DNA of 64,000 nucleotides, from contig CM026570.1 of the NCBI GenBank assembly GCA_015143295.1, positions 28,004,754 to 28,068,753 of the forward strand. The letters run 5' to 3'. Position 1 is the stretch's first letter. Every line of letters begins with the position of its first letter. A model generated the notes under the pieces. It was not told the DNA's origin, did not search any database, and saw only the letters and a program-made list of their open reading frames with translations. The position numbers and the translations under genes are program-made. Shown one piece after another: positions 35,414 through 46,972 of the stretch. This DNA comes from Tetracentron sinense. Taxonomy: Eukaryota; Streptophyta; Magnoliopsida; Trochodendrales; Trochodendraceae.

Positions 35414-37127
35414 ATCTCCTACTTGCACTCTAAGCCAATTAGATGTAATACCTATCTTCTCAGTGATGTTTCTCAAACACCAATTGAGACATAACTTAAT
35501 ATGTATGGGTCTGTCATGTCTGCTTTACCACAACTATTGTAGTGATGCAATAGCATTTGCAACTCTTGCAAATTTATTATCAATAACCATAGTCTTAAAA
35601 GACTAAACAAAAATGATACTGTCCAACAGTCATTTTTTGAAGTTAACTTGCTTCTGCTTTACCATTGTACAATGCTCCGGACTAATCTGATCAATATCTT
35701 ATCACATCAACATGTGATGAATATCCGGTCTAGTACAAGTATACTTTCTCAATATATCACATATCTAAGAGAAACTGATTCCATTCCATAAAGGTAGAAA
35801 CTCTTTTCTTGGAATCTTACTTGCACAAAAACATCATTGTTATTGGGAGAATAGCAATATCATTTTCCTTTTGTCTCTAAACCATTTAGGACTAAGAAAA
35901 CATGATGTCAAAGCTTTTGTCATTCATTGCAAAATTGCTAGATCAAATCTAAGAGAAGAATAATATTCATACTTCATTCGCAATGAAAAGAATATTATCT
36001 TTGCATAGAGCCAGGAAAGTAATTATGCTCCCACAAACCAATTTGCACACAAAGGATACTTTCATTCTTAGATGAAAATCAAACAGTTTGATTACTTCAT
36101 CAGAATAAAAGTAAGTCCAACTACAGATTCTGAGACCTGTGGGTTCTGGTGTACTATTTAGGCATAGTGAGAGTAGAGAGTTGATCTCTATCAATTCTCA
36201 TAGTTATTGGTCTATTGGGCTTCCACTTCTAGAACAATTCTAGATTCAGTTTCTCTACTAGGAAACTTGTATTCCTGTTTACAAATATCTTTTGTTATCC
36301 AGGAATAGAGACTAAATGTCTCTAATGCGAATCCCAAGCTCATCTTCTATCAAATCATATCCAATAAAATTCGATTTAACAACACCATCATGCTATGATT
36401 TGTTGTGGGAATTATCTGAGATAAGATGTAATGAAAGTAAATTATGAAATTTCTATTAAGAGGTACTCTTCTCAATCATGAAAGACTTACCTAGCTGTTT
36501 ATTAATTTCAATGCGGAATTCCTTGAACTTTTCAAAGAAAGTGAAATAAAGTTAGCTACCTCTTAATGGAAGATTCATATAATTACGATCATCTAACTTT
36601 TGTCCCATTCCCAAGTAGAAGTTTTATCTACTTAAATTTCTCATTCTCCTTAACAAACATGCAACTATTGCACTTATGCAAGATCATACCAAGCATTAGG
36701 AGCTGGAGGTTCCAACAATTAAGTTGGACTTGATGAGTATACAAGCTGGACAATCCTTCCAAAGGTTTGTCCTGTATCCAATGACCAATTGCTTCACCAT
36801 GAAGCACAATCCTTATACTTTCCTTTCTTCTCAAAAGAGCCTTTGTCCATACTACTAGAATACCTTTCCAATGGAAAATCTTGGATTTCTTTCCTTTGCA
36901 TAAATGCTCGGGATTTTGAAAATCCAATTCTTTTGAACATCTTTGCAAGCATCATTGAACTCTTCAAAGGTTCTTAGCCATATGTAACATGTGGGATTTC
37001 AGACAATCTAATTTCCTACTTTTTCAACATAACCATATTAAAGGACTGCGGGAGTTTGTCGAAGATCATATCCTCTAATCCCATAAATTTATTTTAATTT
37101 ATCTCAACACCAAGAATTGGGATTTAT
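35414..37127 (-). pseudogene. Decayed copia pol tail of element F
   Basis: Collinear with 5311-7025 of G (1714 against 1715 bases) and sharing its copia-like fragments: an integrase-like block near 36490-36540 and a reverse-transcriptase-like stretch near 35970-36050. It ends at the purine tract 'gcaagtaggagat' before the 3' LTR. Since two separately inserted copies share the same decayed state, the family was probably spreading without a working pol of its own. Confidence 0.6.
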
Positions 37128-40100
37128 GAATCCAATGATCTCTATCATATTCTTTGTGACTGGGTTTCCCTAGTCAACTTGGTGTCCACTTGTCCTTTTA
37201 TATAGTAAGCTGTCTAGCAACCCTATTGTATTCTGTAAACATCTCATATGAGATTTAACATTAATAGTAATAACTTGGGCAATTCTTTAGATGGTAAGCA
37301 CAAACTTGAGAGTCCTTTTCCATTCCAAACACTTTGAATTGGTCAAGAGATTCTCATTAAAGTCTTGGTAAGGTGGTTATAGAATGACATGACAGTAAAA
37401 CATACATCATAATATTTCACACATTATAATATCATTATATTAGGGCTTTCGATCTTTGATGATATTGCTCATCATTCAGTCAAATTTCATAGATCCCTCA
37501 ATCTATAAAATTAGGAAATATGCTACTTCATTTTTCTGATGAGCATTGGGTGCCTTATAATACACATGCAATCTTCCATGCTAGGATAGTACCACACATG
37601 CACTACAAGGTGGATAGTAACTATCCATCACTGAACATCTCATGCATAACTCCTTATGTTAATCAGTGATTCCCAATTTTCTTGTGACCTCCAAGGATAA
37701 CATGACTGTCACCTGTCAGCCGTCATAGTCCTTGGTTAAGTGAAATCCATTATTCTCGGTTGTCATATGATCAAGTAGGAATATGCCCCCATGCTAGTTG
37801 ACACTCCCTATCAGGCCATAAATATTCCTATCTACTATAGAAATAAAACACTAAGAGTTTAATTTAGACTGAATTATGTCCGATTCCTGTCAGAGAGACA
37901 AGACTCAGGCTAATTAATTTCTAGTCTTATTGATAATGGAAGGTCATAGGGCAACATTATCCCGTAGGATAGATTAGCCCATTTAATTCACTTAATATTT
38001 TTCTTGAGGAAAAACAGAATATTATGAATAAATTATACATCTAATGCATATATCAAAAGTATTCACAATATTTATCATTGCATCACATGCATAGAATAAT
38101 ATACAAATATTATCACATGATAATAAATCAAATTTCGTTTTAATTAGATCAAACTAATTCCAATGAACTCCCACTAGCCCTAGAAATCTTAATGGATCTA
38201 ATCCAAGGGTACAAAGGTTATTTGTTTTTTAACATCAGTGGGCTTTAGATGGTTCATTCATCCATATGATTGACCATTGGTCATACCAAGGACCATGAGC
38301 CCAGAATAACAATTATAAAGTGTCCATGTGCATCACTAAAGCTCATAAGTCAAAATGGACTATATTACCCTTTAATTCTCTACGAATTATTTTTAGCACA
38401 TTAGGGTTCACCAACCCTAAGCTTGAAAGAAATTATGAGAGTCTTTAAACAACTCTTTAAGACCTCTACTAGAGTCTATAAGTGTTACTCAAGCACTTCC
38501 CATAATCGTGAATATTATTAGCTTACATCTATGCCAATTAAGGCACAATTATCTCATAATCCTGTAAGTAACATATTCCACGTAAAAATTTCAACATGGA
38601 CTAGATGCATTACGTCCAAAAGGCTATAATAATGTGTTTTATTTAAACACAAACTTTTATGTTTCAACAAAACACATATTGTGGGGTTTGATCCAATTAT
38701 CCAAAATTTACATAAAAACGATAATCACATTATCACAAGGGTTATGGACTTTTCTAAGCAACTAAAAGCTATAACAAATCATCAAATGAAATACATAATA
38801 TAGCCGCACAATGGGTCCACATGATCATGCTCTCTTAGAAATCCTACAACTACTCTTGTAGAACGTCTTCCAAGATTTATTCTCCATGCGATCACCATCA
38901 TCTTCGATCTTCAATATGATTTCTCTACAGAGAAAAACCAGTAACTCTTAATACTAAGATTACATCATATTCAAAATAAGAAACCTTGAGAAACTACCCA
39001 AAATAGGGTGCTCAAGGGGAGTACAACTCATAAGAAGAAAGAGAAGAGAATAGAGAGAGAAGAAGAAGGCATGATCATGGAACCCATCCACCATTCAACA
39101 AGAATATATATTAACAATTCATCAACTATGAATAATAACATGGCATGAAAAATTACTTAGAAAGTCCATAACCTCAAGAAACTCTTTCCCATATGATTAA
39201 GGTCTCTATTAACATTTAATAGAAAAACCCTAGAGCATAGAAAGCAAGCATGTCTATAATGAAATCTTAGGGTTTTTAGATCATCATTAAAAGAAAACAA
39301 TTTTCCTTTAATGCTTGAAAATCATTAAGAGAAACAATTTCTCTGAGATTTAATCTAACCCTAAAATTCATCCTCACATTCCTCAATTGATAAACAAATA
39401 GAAAACACCATATTAAATTTGGCTAGGCTAGGGATCTAATCCCTTCTATATTATTTTGATCTAATAACTATTAAAAGACCAAAATAAAAATCAGCAAATT
39501 GCTAATTTTTAATATCACTTTATATTGATTCAAAATCAATAATAGGTGAATTCAAAATTTTCCATAATAGCTAACTGCTTTAGGGATTATTTGATTTAAC
39601 AATTAAATAAAATAATACCCTAAACACTAGTATTAAATGTCCATAAAATAATTGATCTCTATCAATTAAAATTCACTTGAGATAAGACCCTGTATCTCAA
39701 CCAATGACATTTATGTAATTACTTGATTAACTATTAATCAAATAAAAACTTATAAATACTATGTAGCCGAAAATTTTGAGCACATGTAATTGATCCAAAT
39801 CAACTACAATAATTATGGTATTATTCCTATAAACTTTTTAGGGAACCATAAAAGATATCATAATTAACATTTAATTAAATGATAGCCCGTGGACTCGAAG
39901 CAGATAATTAAACAATTTAATTAAATCTCAGCCCGTGCTCTCGAATCAAATAATTAAACTATTTAATTAATTGATAGCCCATTAAACGATTTAATAGCAT
40001 CCCATGCTCTCAAATCAAATAATGGAATTTAGGAAAAATTTGAAAGCCTCTTGAAAAATTAATTTAGAAAACTCATTTTCCCGCTTTAGATTTTCGGCTC

Positions 40101-40789
40101 AATTTTTGACCCTCAAGACGATTGATTCTGGAAAAACTTTCTTCACAAAAGTTGTAGATCTTTTCGACGGCTTTGAAAAGATGTACTGACGGACCTAAAT
40201 CGGACTTACGGTCACAAAGTTATGGCCGAAATACCGAAACTATATCGATTCTTCTAATCAAATACAAATCCGAAAATCCATGAATCAATTTTAATCGAAA
40301 TAAGCTTTAATCTCCAAGAATGCTTAAGGAAGGGTGTCTAACACCATGAGATTTATTAATTAACATTTAATAAATAAAATCCCATCTATATATGCTAGCC
40401 AAAATATCAATGGGTATCTAAGTGGTATATATCAAAGGGAAAACTTGCTCTGGGCTCTCTAAAATAAATTAAACAATTTAATTTAATATACTAAAAGGAT
40501 CTCTAAATCCTTAAAGGGCTTTAACCAAATTTATATCTCTATATACCTATCCCTAATAGAATTAAGAGAGGTTTTGAAATCATCCAAAACTAAAATTAGT
40601 ATCACACTAATTTCTAAGGGCTTGATTACTCCCTCAATAACTAGAGGGGGATCCCTTAAGCCTAATAATGATTATCCAATAATCAAGAATCTAGAAGATT
40701 GATTCATTAAGGCTAACAAAATTCATAGGGGAGGCAATCTTGATAAAAATCTTGATTAAACTCAAAAATCAAAGAGAAGCATAGCCAAG
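37128..40789 (-). other. Non-coding leader of copia F
   Basis: About 3.7 kb of AT-rich sequence between the primer site and the pol remnant. I find no convincing gag. It contains a three-copy repeat of about 55 bp at 39868-40025 ('gatagcccgtg.actcgaa.caaataattaaac'). A long non-coding leader is typical of large non-autonomous LTR elements. Confidence 0.6.
39868..40025 (-). repeat. Tandem repeat in copia F leader
   Basis: There are three imperfect copies of about 50-55 bp with the core 'cagcccgtgctctcgaatcaaataattaaac'-type blocks, at 39881, 39931 and 39990. Confidence 0.65.
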
Positions 40790-40801
40790 GCTCTGATACC
40801 A
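40790..40801 (-). other. Primer-binding site of copia F (tRNA-iMet)
   Basis: On the minus strand this reads TGGTATCAGAGC, placed directly after the 5' LTR end. Confidence 0.9.
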
Positions 40802-40803
40802 CT

Positions 40804-42967
40804 TAAAAATCTTGGGGGGCATATATCGAATCCCAAGATCTGACTAAGATTCTAATTGATTTTATTCAATGAAGGTAGGAATAACATTCACCTTTGCGAC
40901 TTTGAAATTGTTAAGTCAAATCCACGTTAGAATAGTACTCGCAAAACTTCATAAGTGTCAAGTCTCCTATCGATTCACACGAACCTTCTTTTTCCTTTAA
41001 AGCTTTCTCCAATGGAAGCTAATGGCCTTCCAAATTTCCAGCTTTAGGAATCTTGAATAAAGATCCAATCTTTATTGATCAAGAACCTTTCTTGATGAAC
41101 AAGATGAATTCTTTCTTTTTCTCAAGATCCAATCAAGAAGACAAAAGAAGAGAGAGATGGGTGTGACCGTACACCTCAAAGAGAGAGAGGGGAGGGCGTG
41201 AGGTTTGAGGAGAGGGGAGAAGTTTCCAAATCTGGAAATTCTGGAAAATTCAAGAATGCCTAAAGCCTTGGACGTCCATCCCTTTTATAGGCTTCATTGG
41301 TTTCTTGCAACCAAAGTTTCCTAATCCTTATCCAATAAGGATTCCTCAATTAGTCTCTTCTTCTTGATTTCTCCTAATCCAATTAGGATTAATCATTAAT
41401 AGAAACTAACCTTATCCATTAGTGTCCAACTAATCTTATCCTTATCCTAATCCAATTAGGATTCCTTGATTAGCAAGAAACTAATAGAATCATTGTCCAA
41501 CAACGAATCTTTAATTAGTAATTAACTCTAACTAACTAACTAACCTTATCCAATAAGGATATTAGTTATTAGAAACTAATTAAATAAATAATAACAATTA
41601 TTATTTCCTCCTTGAAGTGGGCGTCCCACCCTAGGTGGGTCCCACTCCATACTCCCAAAGGGTTTCCAAACCCCTATTGGTCACTTGAATTATTCTTTTA
41701 TAATAATTCCCAATGGGTCCTACCCATTTGGTTTTTCACATCTAATGTGATTCCACCTTTTAGAGCTTCACTATACCATATAGTGATTACTTAGAGAAAT
41801 TAATTAATTTAATTATAAATTAAATTAAATACATTAAGAAGGTCCTTGTGTGTGGGATCTAAAGGGATCTCCTATTTCCGGTTGTGGGACCAAGTACTTC
41901 ACCTTTTTGGTTGAAGCATTGTTACTAGGAAACACCATTCCTAAAACTCCATTAGGATCATAGAATGTTATCTAAGTCCCTGGACTTCCACCAATCACAA
42001 TTAATGTCCATTAACACAATGTGATTAACCTCCAGAAATTAGAGAATTGCGTGTAAGTACCATCTCACAATATATTTACAAATAAATTCTTCCACATTCT
42101 GATATCACTTGTAAGCTTCCGGGATTGGAACAATTCCACTGTCTTAGTCCCTAGCTTATGAATAGAACCCTTTCTCATGATACTTTTTCAATGAACTGAA
42201 CCTCCAAAACACTTTTGAAGAAACATTAGAAAAGAATTGACATATATATTTATATATATTTTTCCATATTAAAAATATCAACTTCGATAAAGACCATTTT
42301 ACCGAAAAACACCAGTACTGGATTTAACAGTTTAGTTCAACAAGTATCACCTTGATATCATTATCTCCAATTAAGGAGTTGTGGATTCCTTATTGAGTGT
42401 TTACACACTTCTCCAAACATTGTGTACATGACCCAACGTACCCGGAGTTAGTCCTGTGTATTGAACATTGCCGATTGGCACATCAAAGCCATATAGACAA
42501 ATGTCTGAGAAAATGTTAACCTCTCAGGTCTAAGGACAATTTGTCAAATGGATAACCCTAATACAATCTGACAGTGTATTCCATAGGGTATCCACTAATG
42601 ACCCCGTTCAGTATTATGTACTTGCTACATTTACTCACATGTTAGTCAAGAGTCACCACTCTCTGTGAATGAGATTCATCACACTATCTCATAGAACTAC
42701 ACATGTGCAAGCCATGATGAAGTACGGTGCCCAACCAGTACTCTAGAGGCTTCGAACAATATTAGGTTTAAAAGGAACCGGAAAATCATATCTCCTCGCA
42801 ACCTTTGCATGATTTTCCTACAATGTTACCTATGGAACTTTATGTCTTCATCATATAAGACAGTAATTAATATAAATACCCTTTATAGTTGGTTGTGTGA
42901 GTATGATGCTTATCTAATCAACATAGAAAAGTCTCTTATTGGCTTTTGAGGGCATATATGTCCAACA
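40804..42967 (-). repeat. Copia F 5' LTR
   Basis: About 2.16 kb, starting TGTTGGACATATATG (minus strand). It matches 32409-35413 without the TRIM and supplies the uninterrupted version used here to define the TRIM, gypsy B and hAT-like insertion sites. The inner end near 40804-40811 is approximate. Confidence 0.87.
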
Positions 42968-43858
42968 ACATCAACACTTAGGATATATTGAAATACACGC
43001 GTTAGAAAAAATGGGATTGAAATCCGACTCCGATTTGGATTTGTTGGAGGTGATAGGGTTAGGCAAAGCATAATGGAAAACCAGGAACTGCGGCCGTCTT
43101 GGTGACACAAAGCGGGCACACAGCTCAGAATCGTGAACCCGACTCCAACATTATGTATATTAAAAAACATGCGTTAGAAGAAAGAAACAACATCAATCCG
43201 ACACCCGATTCGAATTGATGGGTGTTTTGGTTGGTTTAGGCAAGAAGAATAGTTCAGATTCATGCATGGGATTTTGGCTTTATCGGTGCCCAAATCATGG
43301 AAAATTCGCCTGGATCCATCGAAAACAAATCCAAACACTTAGGGTATTAAGGAGAAATGCATGCACTAGAAGAAAAGGGATTGAAATTCGACCCTGGTTT
43401 GATTTGGTGGCAAGGGGGTAGGTTTAGACCAAAGCAAAACTGGGGAAACATAGAGTTCAGGCCTTCTCGGTTTCCAAATTGGCACGCGGCTCGGACACTC
43501 GCAAAAAAAAACCGACGACAACACTTAGAATATATTAAATACATGCCTAGATAAATAGATCGAAATCGATAGGGGGATTTGGCTAGGAGAAGGGTTTAGT
43601 TAGGCTAAAGAATAATTGGGAACATAGATTTCGGACTTCTGGGTGAAGAATCGGGCACACGGCCTACGAATAGCTCGAAACGACTAAACAGTTAGGATAT
43701 ATTAAAAATAAATGGTTTAGAGAAACGACATCAAAATCGACAGGAGGGTTGGATTTGGTGGGATTTGTGGTTAGGCAAGTATAATTTGACAATGATAGAT
43801 TTCGGCTTTCTCGGTGTAAGAGGAGACAACTGGATTCCGAAAACCACATCCTTTCGTC
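42968..43858 (+). repeat. Satellite, continuation of block 1 (poor quality)
   Basis: About five monomers in the same orientation as 23054-32408, interrupted from it only by copia F. Many small length changes make it less regular than any other part of the array. It ends where gag of gypsy E begins on the opposite strand. Confidence 0.85.
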
Positions 43859-44270
43859 ACCATCCAAGAATTGTCCCACGGTAGTCTTGAAAACTTGTCG
43901 GGCATACTCGTCGGGTCCGAAGTGCGGATTTCACTCAATGGTCGGCCTCGCCTTCAAAGCTTAAAGGCGGCCCATAGTAACCCTCTCTGCCTCAGTAGGC
44001 GCCAACACTGAGAAGATCTTTCTGTTCCGTATTCCAACCCTGGAACAGTGGATTCAATGCTTCAACAAAAAAAAAGTTGGAGGCATCATCTCCGGAAGCC
44101 TCTATTCCGGCTTTGTGCTCAATTAGGGAGGAGCGTATAAGCGGCATTAGGTGGATGGCGGTTGCCTTACCGCTAAGCATAGCCCAAGTCTCGGCGATTG
44201 AAGCGAAAGCTTGGTGCAAAGTAGGGTGATCATCACCCGGCTGGAGCATTCATTCAGTTGCCCGTGTGTT
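43859..44270 (-). pseudogene. gag N-terminal remnant of gypsy E
   Basis: Read on the minus strand it aligns with the gag starts of B and D: a stretch like 'HQAFASIAETWAML', then an EAxxxDDAS block equivalent to the 'EAFRRMRPPTF' region, and 'EADH' near 43940. It lies in an indel-rich patch, so its poor state may be partly a sequence-quality effect. Confidence 0.65.
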
Positions 44271-44629
44271 GGACCGCGAACCCGGGTATGCGTCCATGAT
44301 TATCATGAGAACGGACCAATACACCAGGAGTGCTAACTTGGATACGCATTAGAACTAGTGTCACAATTCACTCCATACATAGTCATCAGCATATTTCTAA
44401 AACACAAATAATGCACACATGGCTATACAACACAATATCAATACATACAATCCAACTTTCCTGCATAGGACTCTAAGTTTCGGTTGAAGTTAAACCCATT
44501 TTGAGTATGACAAAGTGTTAGTCATACTTGGAAGACAACTTTTTATACACTAATGCATTGTTCACGTAATGGTATCGAACTGACTAAGTGACCCTAGGGA
44601 TTTCTAATGCTAGAGCTCTGATACACCGC

Positions 44630-46972
44630 TGTTGCGCCCAAAATACCCCTCGAGTTTAGGGATACTTTAGGATTGACTATACGTACTGCCAACCAATTCC
44701 ATATGAACAATGCTAATCAGTACTATAACAATGAAATCAGAGAGCGGGGAGCTAAGCAAAAATGCGGGAAGCGTTAACAACTTTTCATTTCTTCTCTAGT
44801 CTCAAAATGGTATTCCAAGTGATCATATACACAAAACATAATCAAGTCTAAGATGGACATGCCCACCTATCAAAATGTCAAAATACATAAAAGACCCTCT
44901 CGTACTCTCCCCTCAACAGTAGTCGAGGTATGACCACACGTCAAGGTCTCGGTCTGCCTAAGACTGTAGTGGGATAGACGGCTCTCGCTCCTCTATATAT
45001 TCTTCCTCGACCCAAGGCTCCAGGTCGAGGGCTCCCTCAATACCTGCCGACATGAAAGTACGGCTGAGCATGGAATACTCAGCGAGTACAAGCTACTAGC
45101 TAACCATAACAATAATAAACACGCAAAGAGTAGTACAATACCAATCATCAATTCAAGGCAATAGTAAAATCATAGAATTAAACAATATTAAACATGGAGC
45201 AATATTATCATCTTGATGTACGTGCATGAATGTAAAAACGCTGATAAAACTCATGCTTGAAAACCCGTTTCCATGTTTCGGTATGCCTTGTAGAAATCAT
45301 GTATGCGTGCATGCATGAATGTCTTGTCATCATCTTGTAACCTTGAATCTTGTAACTTGTGAGCTAGAGGCTAGCACCCGAATCTCCCTGGGCTGCCAAC
45401 CTCCTTGATATATGGTTTTCTTGTGAGCCAGAGGCTAGTACCCGAATGTCCCTGGGCTACCAATCTCCTTGACAATAGGTGATTTTTATTACTTGTTTAG
45501 TTTTCTTGTGAGCCAGAGGCTAGTACCCGTATCTCCCTGGGCTACCAACCTCCTTGACAATAGGTGTTTTAGGGGTTTTCTTGTGAGCCAGAGGCTAGTA
45601 CCCGTATCTCCCTGGGCTACCAACCTCCTTGACATGCAATATTTTCTTGTTGGTTATTATATGCACATGCTCTTGAAATCTCAGTTCATGCTATCATGCG
45701 TGCTCGTGTACGTGTCAATCGTGACAATAGTAGAATGAGGATAACAAGAGAGATATGGCATCATAATTCCATTCATAATATATTCATGTGAGCATTTGAG
45801 TAATTAACATGGCATTTGAGTATTTAAAGCATTTTCTTCTCATAAGTTATGATTTTATAGATTCGGCATTTTGTCAAACACATAACATACATTGTTCCTT
45901 AGTAGTTCATCTTCTTCCTTTTTATGTATATTTTTCATTCAATCACACAAGGGTAAGTTTATTATTTGTACAATGCCCATCCTCCATTTTTCAATTCACA
46001 CCCTACACATCATACATCATTCCTTCGGCATCCAATCGCCTCAATCCATACCCATCCAAACAACTATACCATTCTTCCTTATCTTGTTTATGTTCATTAG
46101 AGATGTTCATTAGAGATAATATATTTCCTAAAGAAGAAACCTAATAACAAGGATCACATTCCATATAGAAACCTAGATTATTGCTAGGGTAATGTACTAA
46201 CCTTGAATCAAGGCTTGATCTTGGTTGTAAACCTTGATTGGAGCTCCAACTTGCAAGAAGAAGGACTCTTGCTTGAAGAAGGCTTGAGTGGGAAGGAAAC
46301 CCTCTTGAAATACCTTGGAGAATGCTGCCCTAGCTTGAGAACGAGATCCCCCACGAGCTTGAGCCTTGAACTTGAAGAAATCTAAGTTTGAGGATGATCT
46401 AGGGTTGTCAAACCCTTTGATTCCTTCTCCAATGGAAACCCTAGGTGCAAATCCCCTTCTCCTCTCTCTCTAACTCTCAAAAACCCTCTAAGTATGTTGA
46501 ATAAGCCCTAAAGGCTCGGGCAAGCCTTATGAAGTAAGGGTTTAACACCCGAAAGACAAAAATGCCCTTACTGAAATTTCTGCTAAAACGCGAAGACCGA
46601 GCGATCGGTGGTTATAACCGAGAGATCGGTGTTCTGACCGAGCGACCGATCAAAAATCTGCTCTCTGGAAAATTTCCCCATACAAAATTTTTGACCAGTC
46701 GATAGCTACCGATCGATCGGTTTTGGACCGATTGATCACTGAATGGATTGAGCGATGAGTGCTCTACAGGTCAGAACTGTTTTGACCATATCTTTTGACT
46801 CGCTCGTCAGATTTCGACGATTCAACTTGTGTTGGATTCGTCTTTCGAAAATGAACATTTCTGACATTTCTGAATTTCCAATTTCTCTCTTATTTATTAA
46901 TTAGATTATGAGAAAGACCAATTAGCTATGACAGTACCATTCATTAATTATAGAAAAGTCCGGGGTGCTACA
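44630..46972 (-). repeat. Gypsy E 5' LTR
   Basis: 2343 bp, TGTAGCACCCCGG...GGGCGCAACA on the minus strand. Landmarks: palindrome cluster about 46595-46760, donor-like CAAG|GTTAGT near 46202, hairpin units 45375-45640, inverted repeat 45064-45082 and acidic ORF region 44912-45053 (MSAG, LEPWVEEEY). Confidence 0.92.
45375..45640 (-). repeat. Tandem hairpin array in E 5' LTR
   Basis: Four units of about 60-85 bp have the core GGAGGTTGGTAGCCC...GGGTACTAGCCTC (minus strand), the same unit type as in B and D but with variable spacers. Confidence 0.8.

Larger units (their letters stand above)
32409..42967 (-). mobile_element. Ty1/copia element F with long leader, in satellite
   Basis: A minus-strand copia-type element runs from TGTTGG at 42967 to CTTTCA at 32409. 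The flanks are the 5-bp GCATC (32404-32408) and ACATC (42968-42972), one mismatch apart, and the satellite monomer is continuous across them. It has a 5' LTR (about 40804-42967), a tRNA-Met primer site (40790-40801), about 3.7 kb of leader without recognisable coding (about 37128-40789), a decayed pol tail (35414-37127), a purine tract and a 3' LTR (32409-35413) holding a TRIM. The LTRs differ by about 3 percent by eye over the part compared. The 3' LTRs of both F and G carry a short tail after 'gccccccaaga' not seen in the F 5' LTR. Structurally nearly whole; coding part decayed with many breaks. Confidence 0.85.
43859..46972 (-). mobile_element. Gypsy E, 5' portion (LTR, primer site, gag start)
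   Basis: A minus-strand chromovirus fragment comprises a complete LTR (44630-46972), a slightly altered primer site (44615-44626), the leader and the beginning of gag to about 43859, where satellite abuts. Pol and the 3' LTR are not on this side. The flank beyond 46972 is CGGAT (complement), matching the CGAAT after the plus-strand LTR at 23053, so the two are probably the ends of one element torn apart by an inversion. Broken, with many breaks in the short gag part. Confidence 0.85.
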
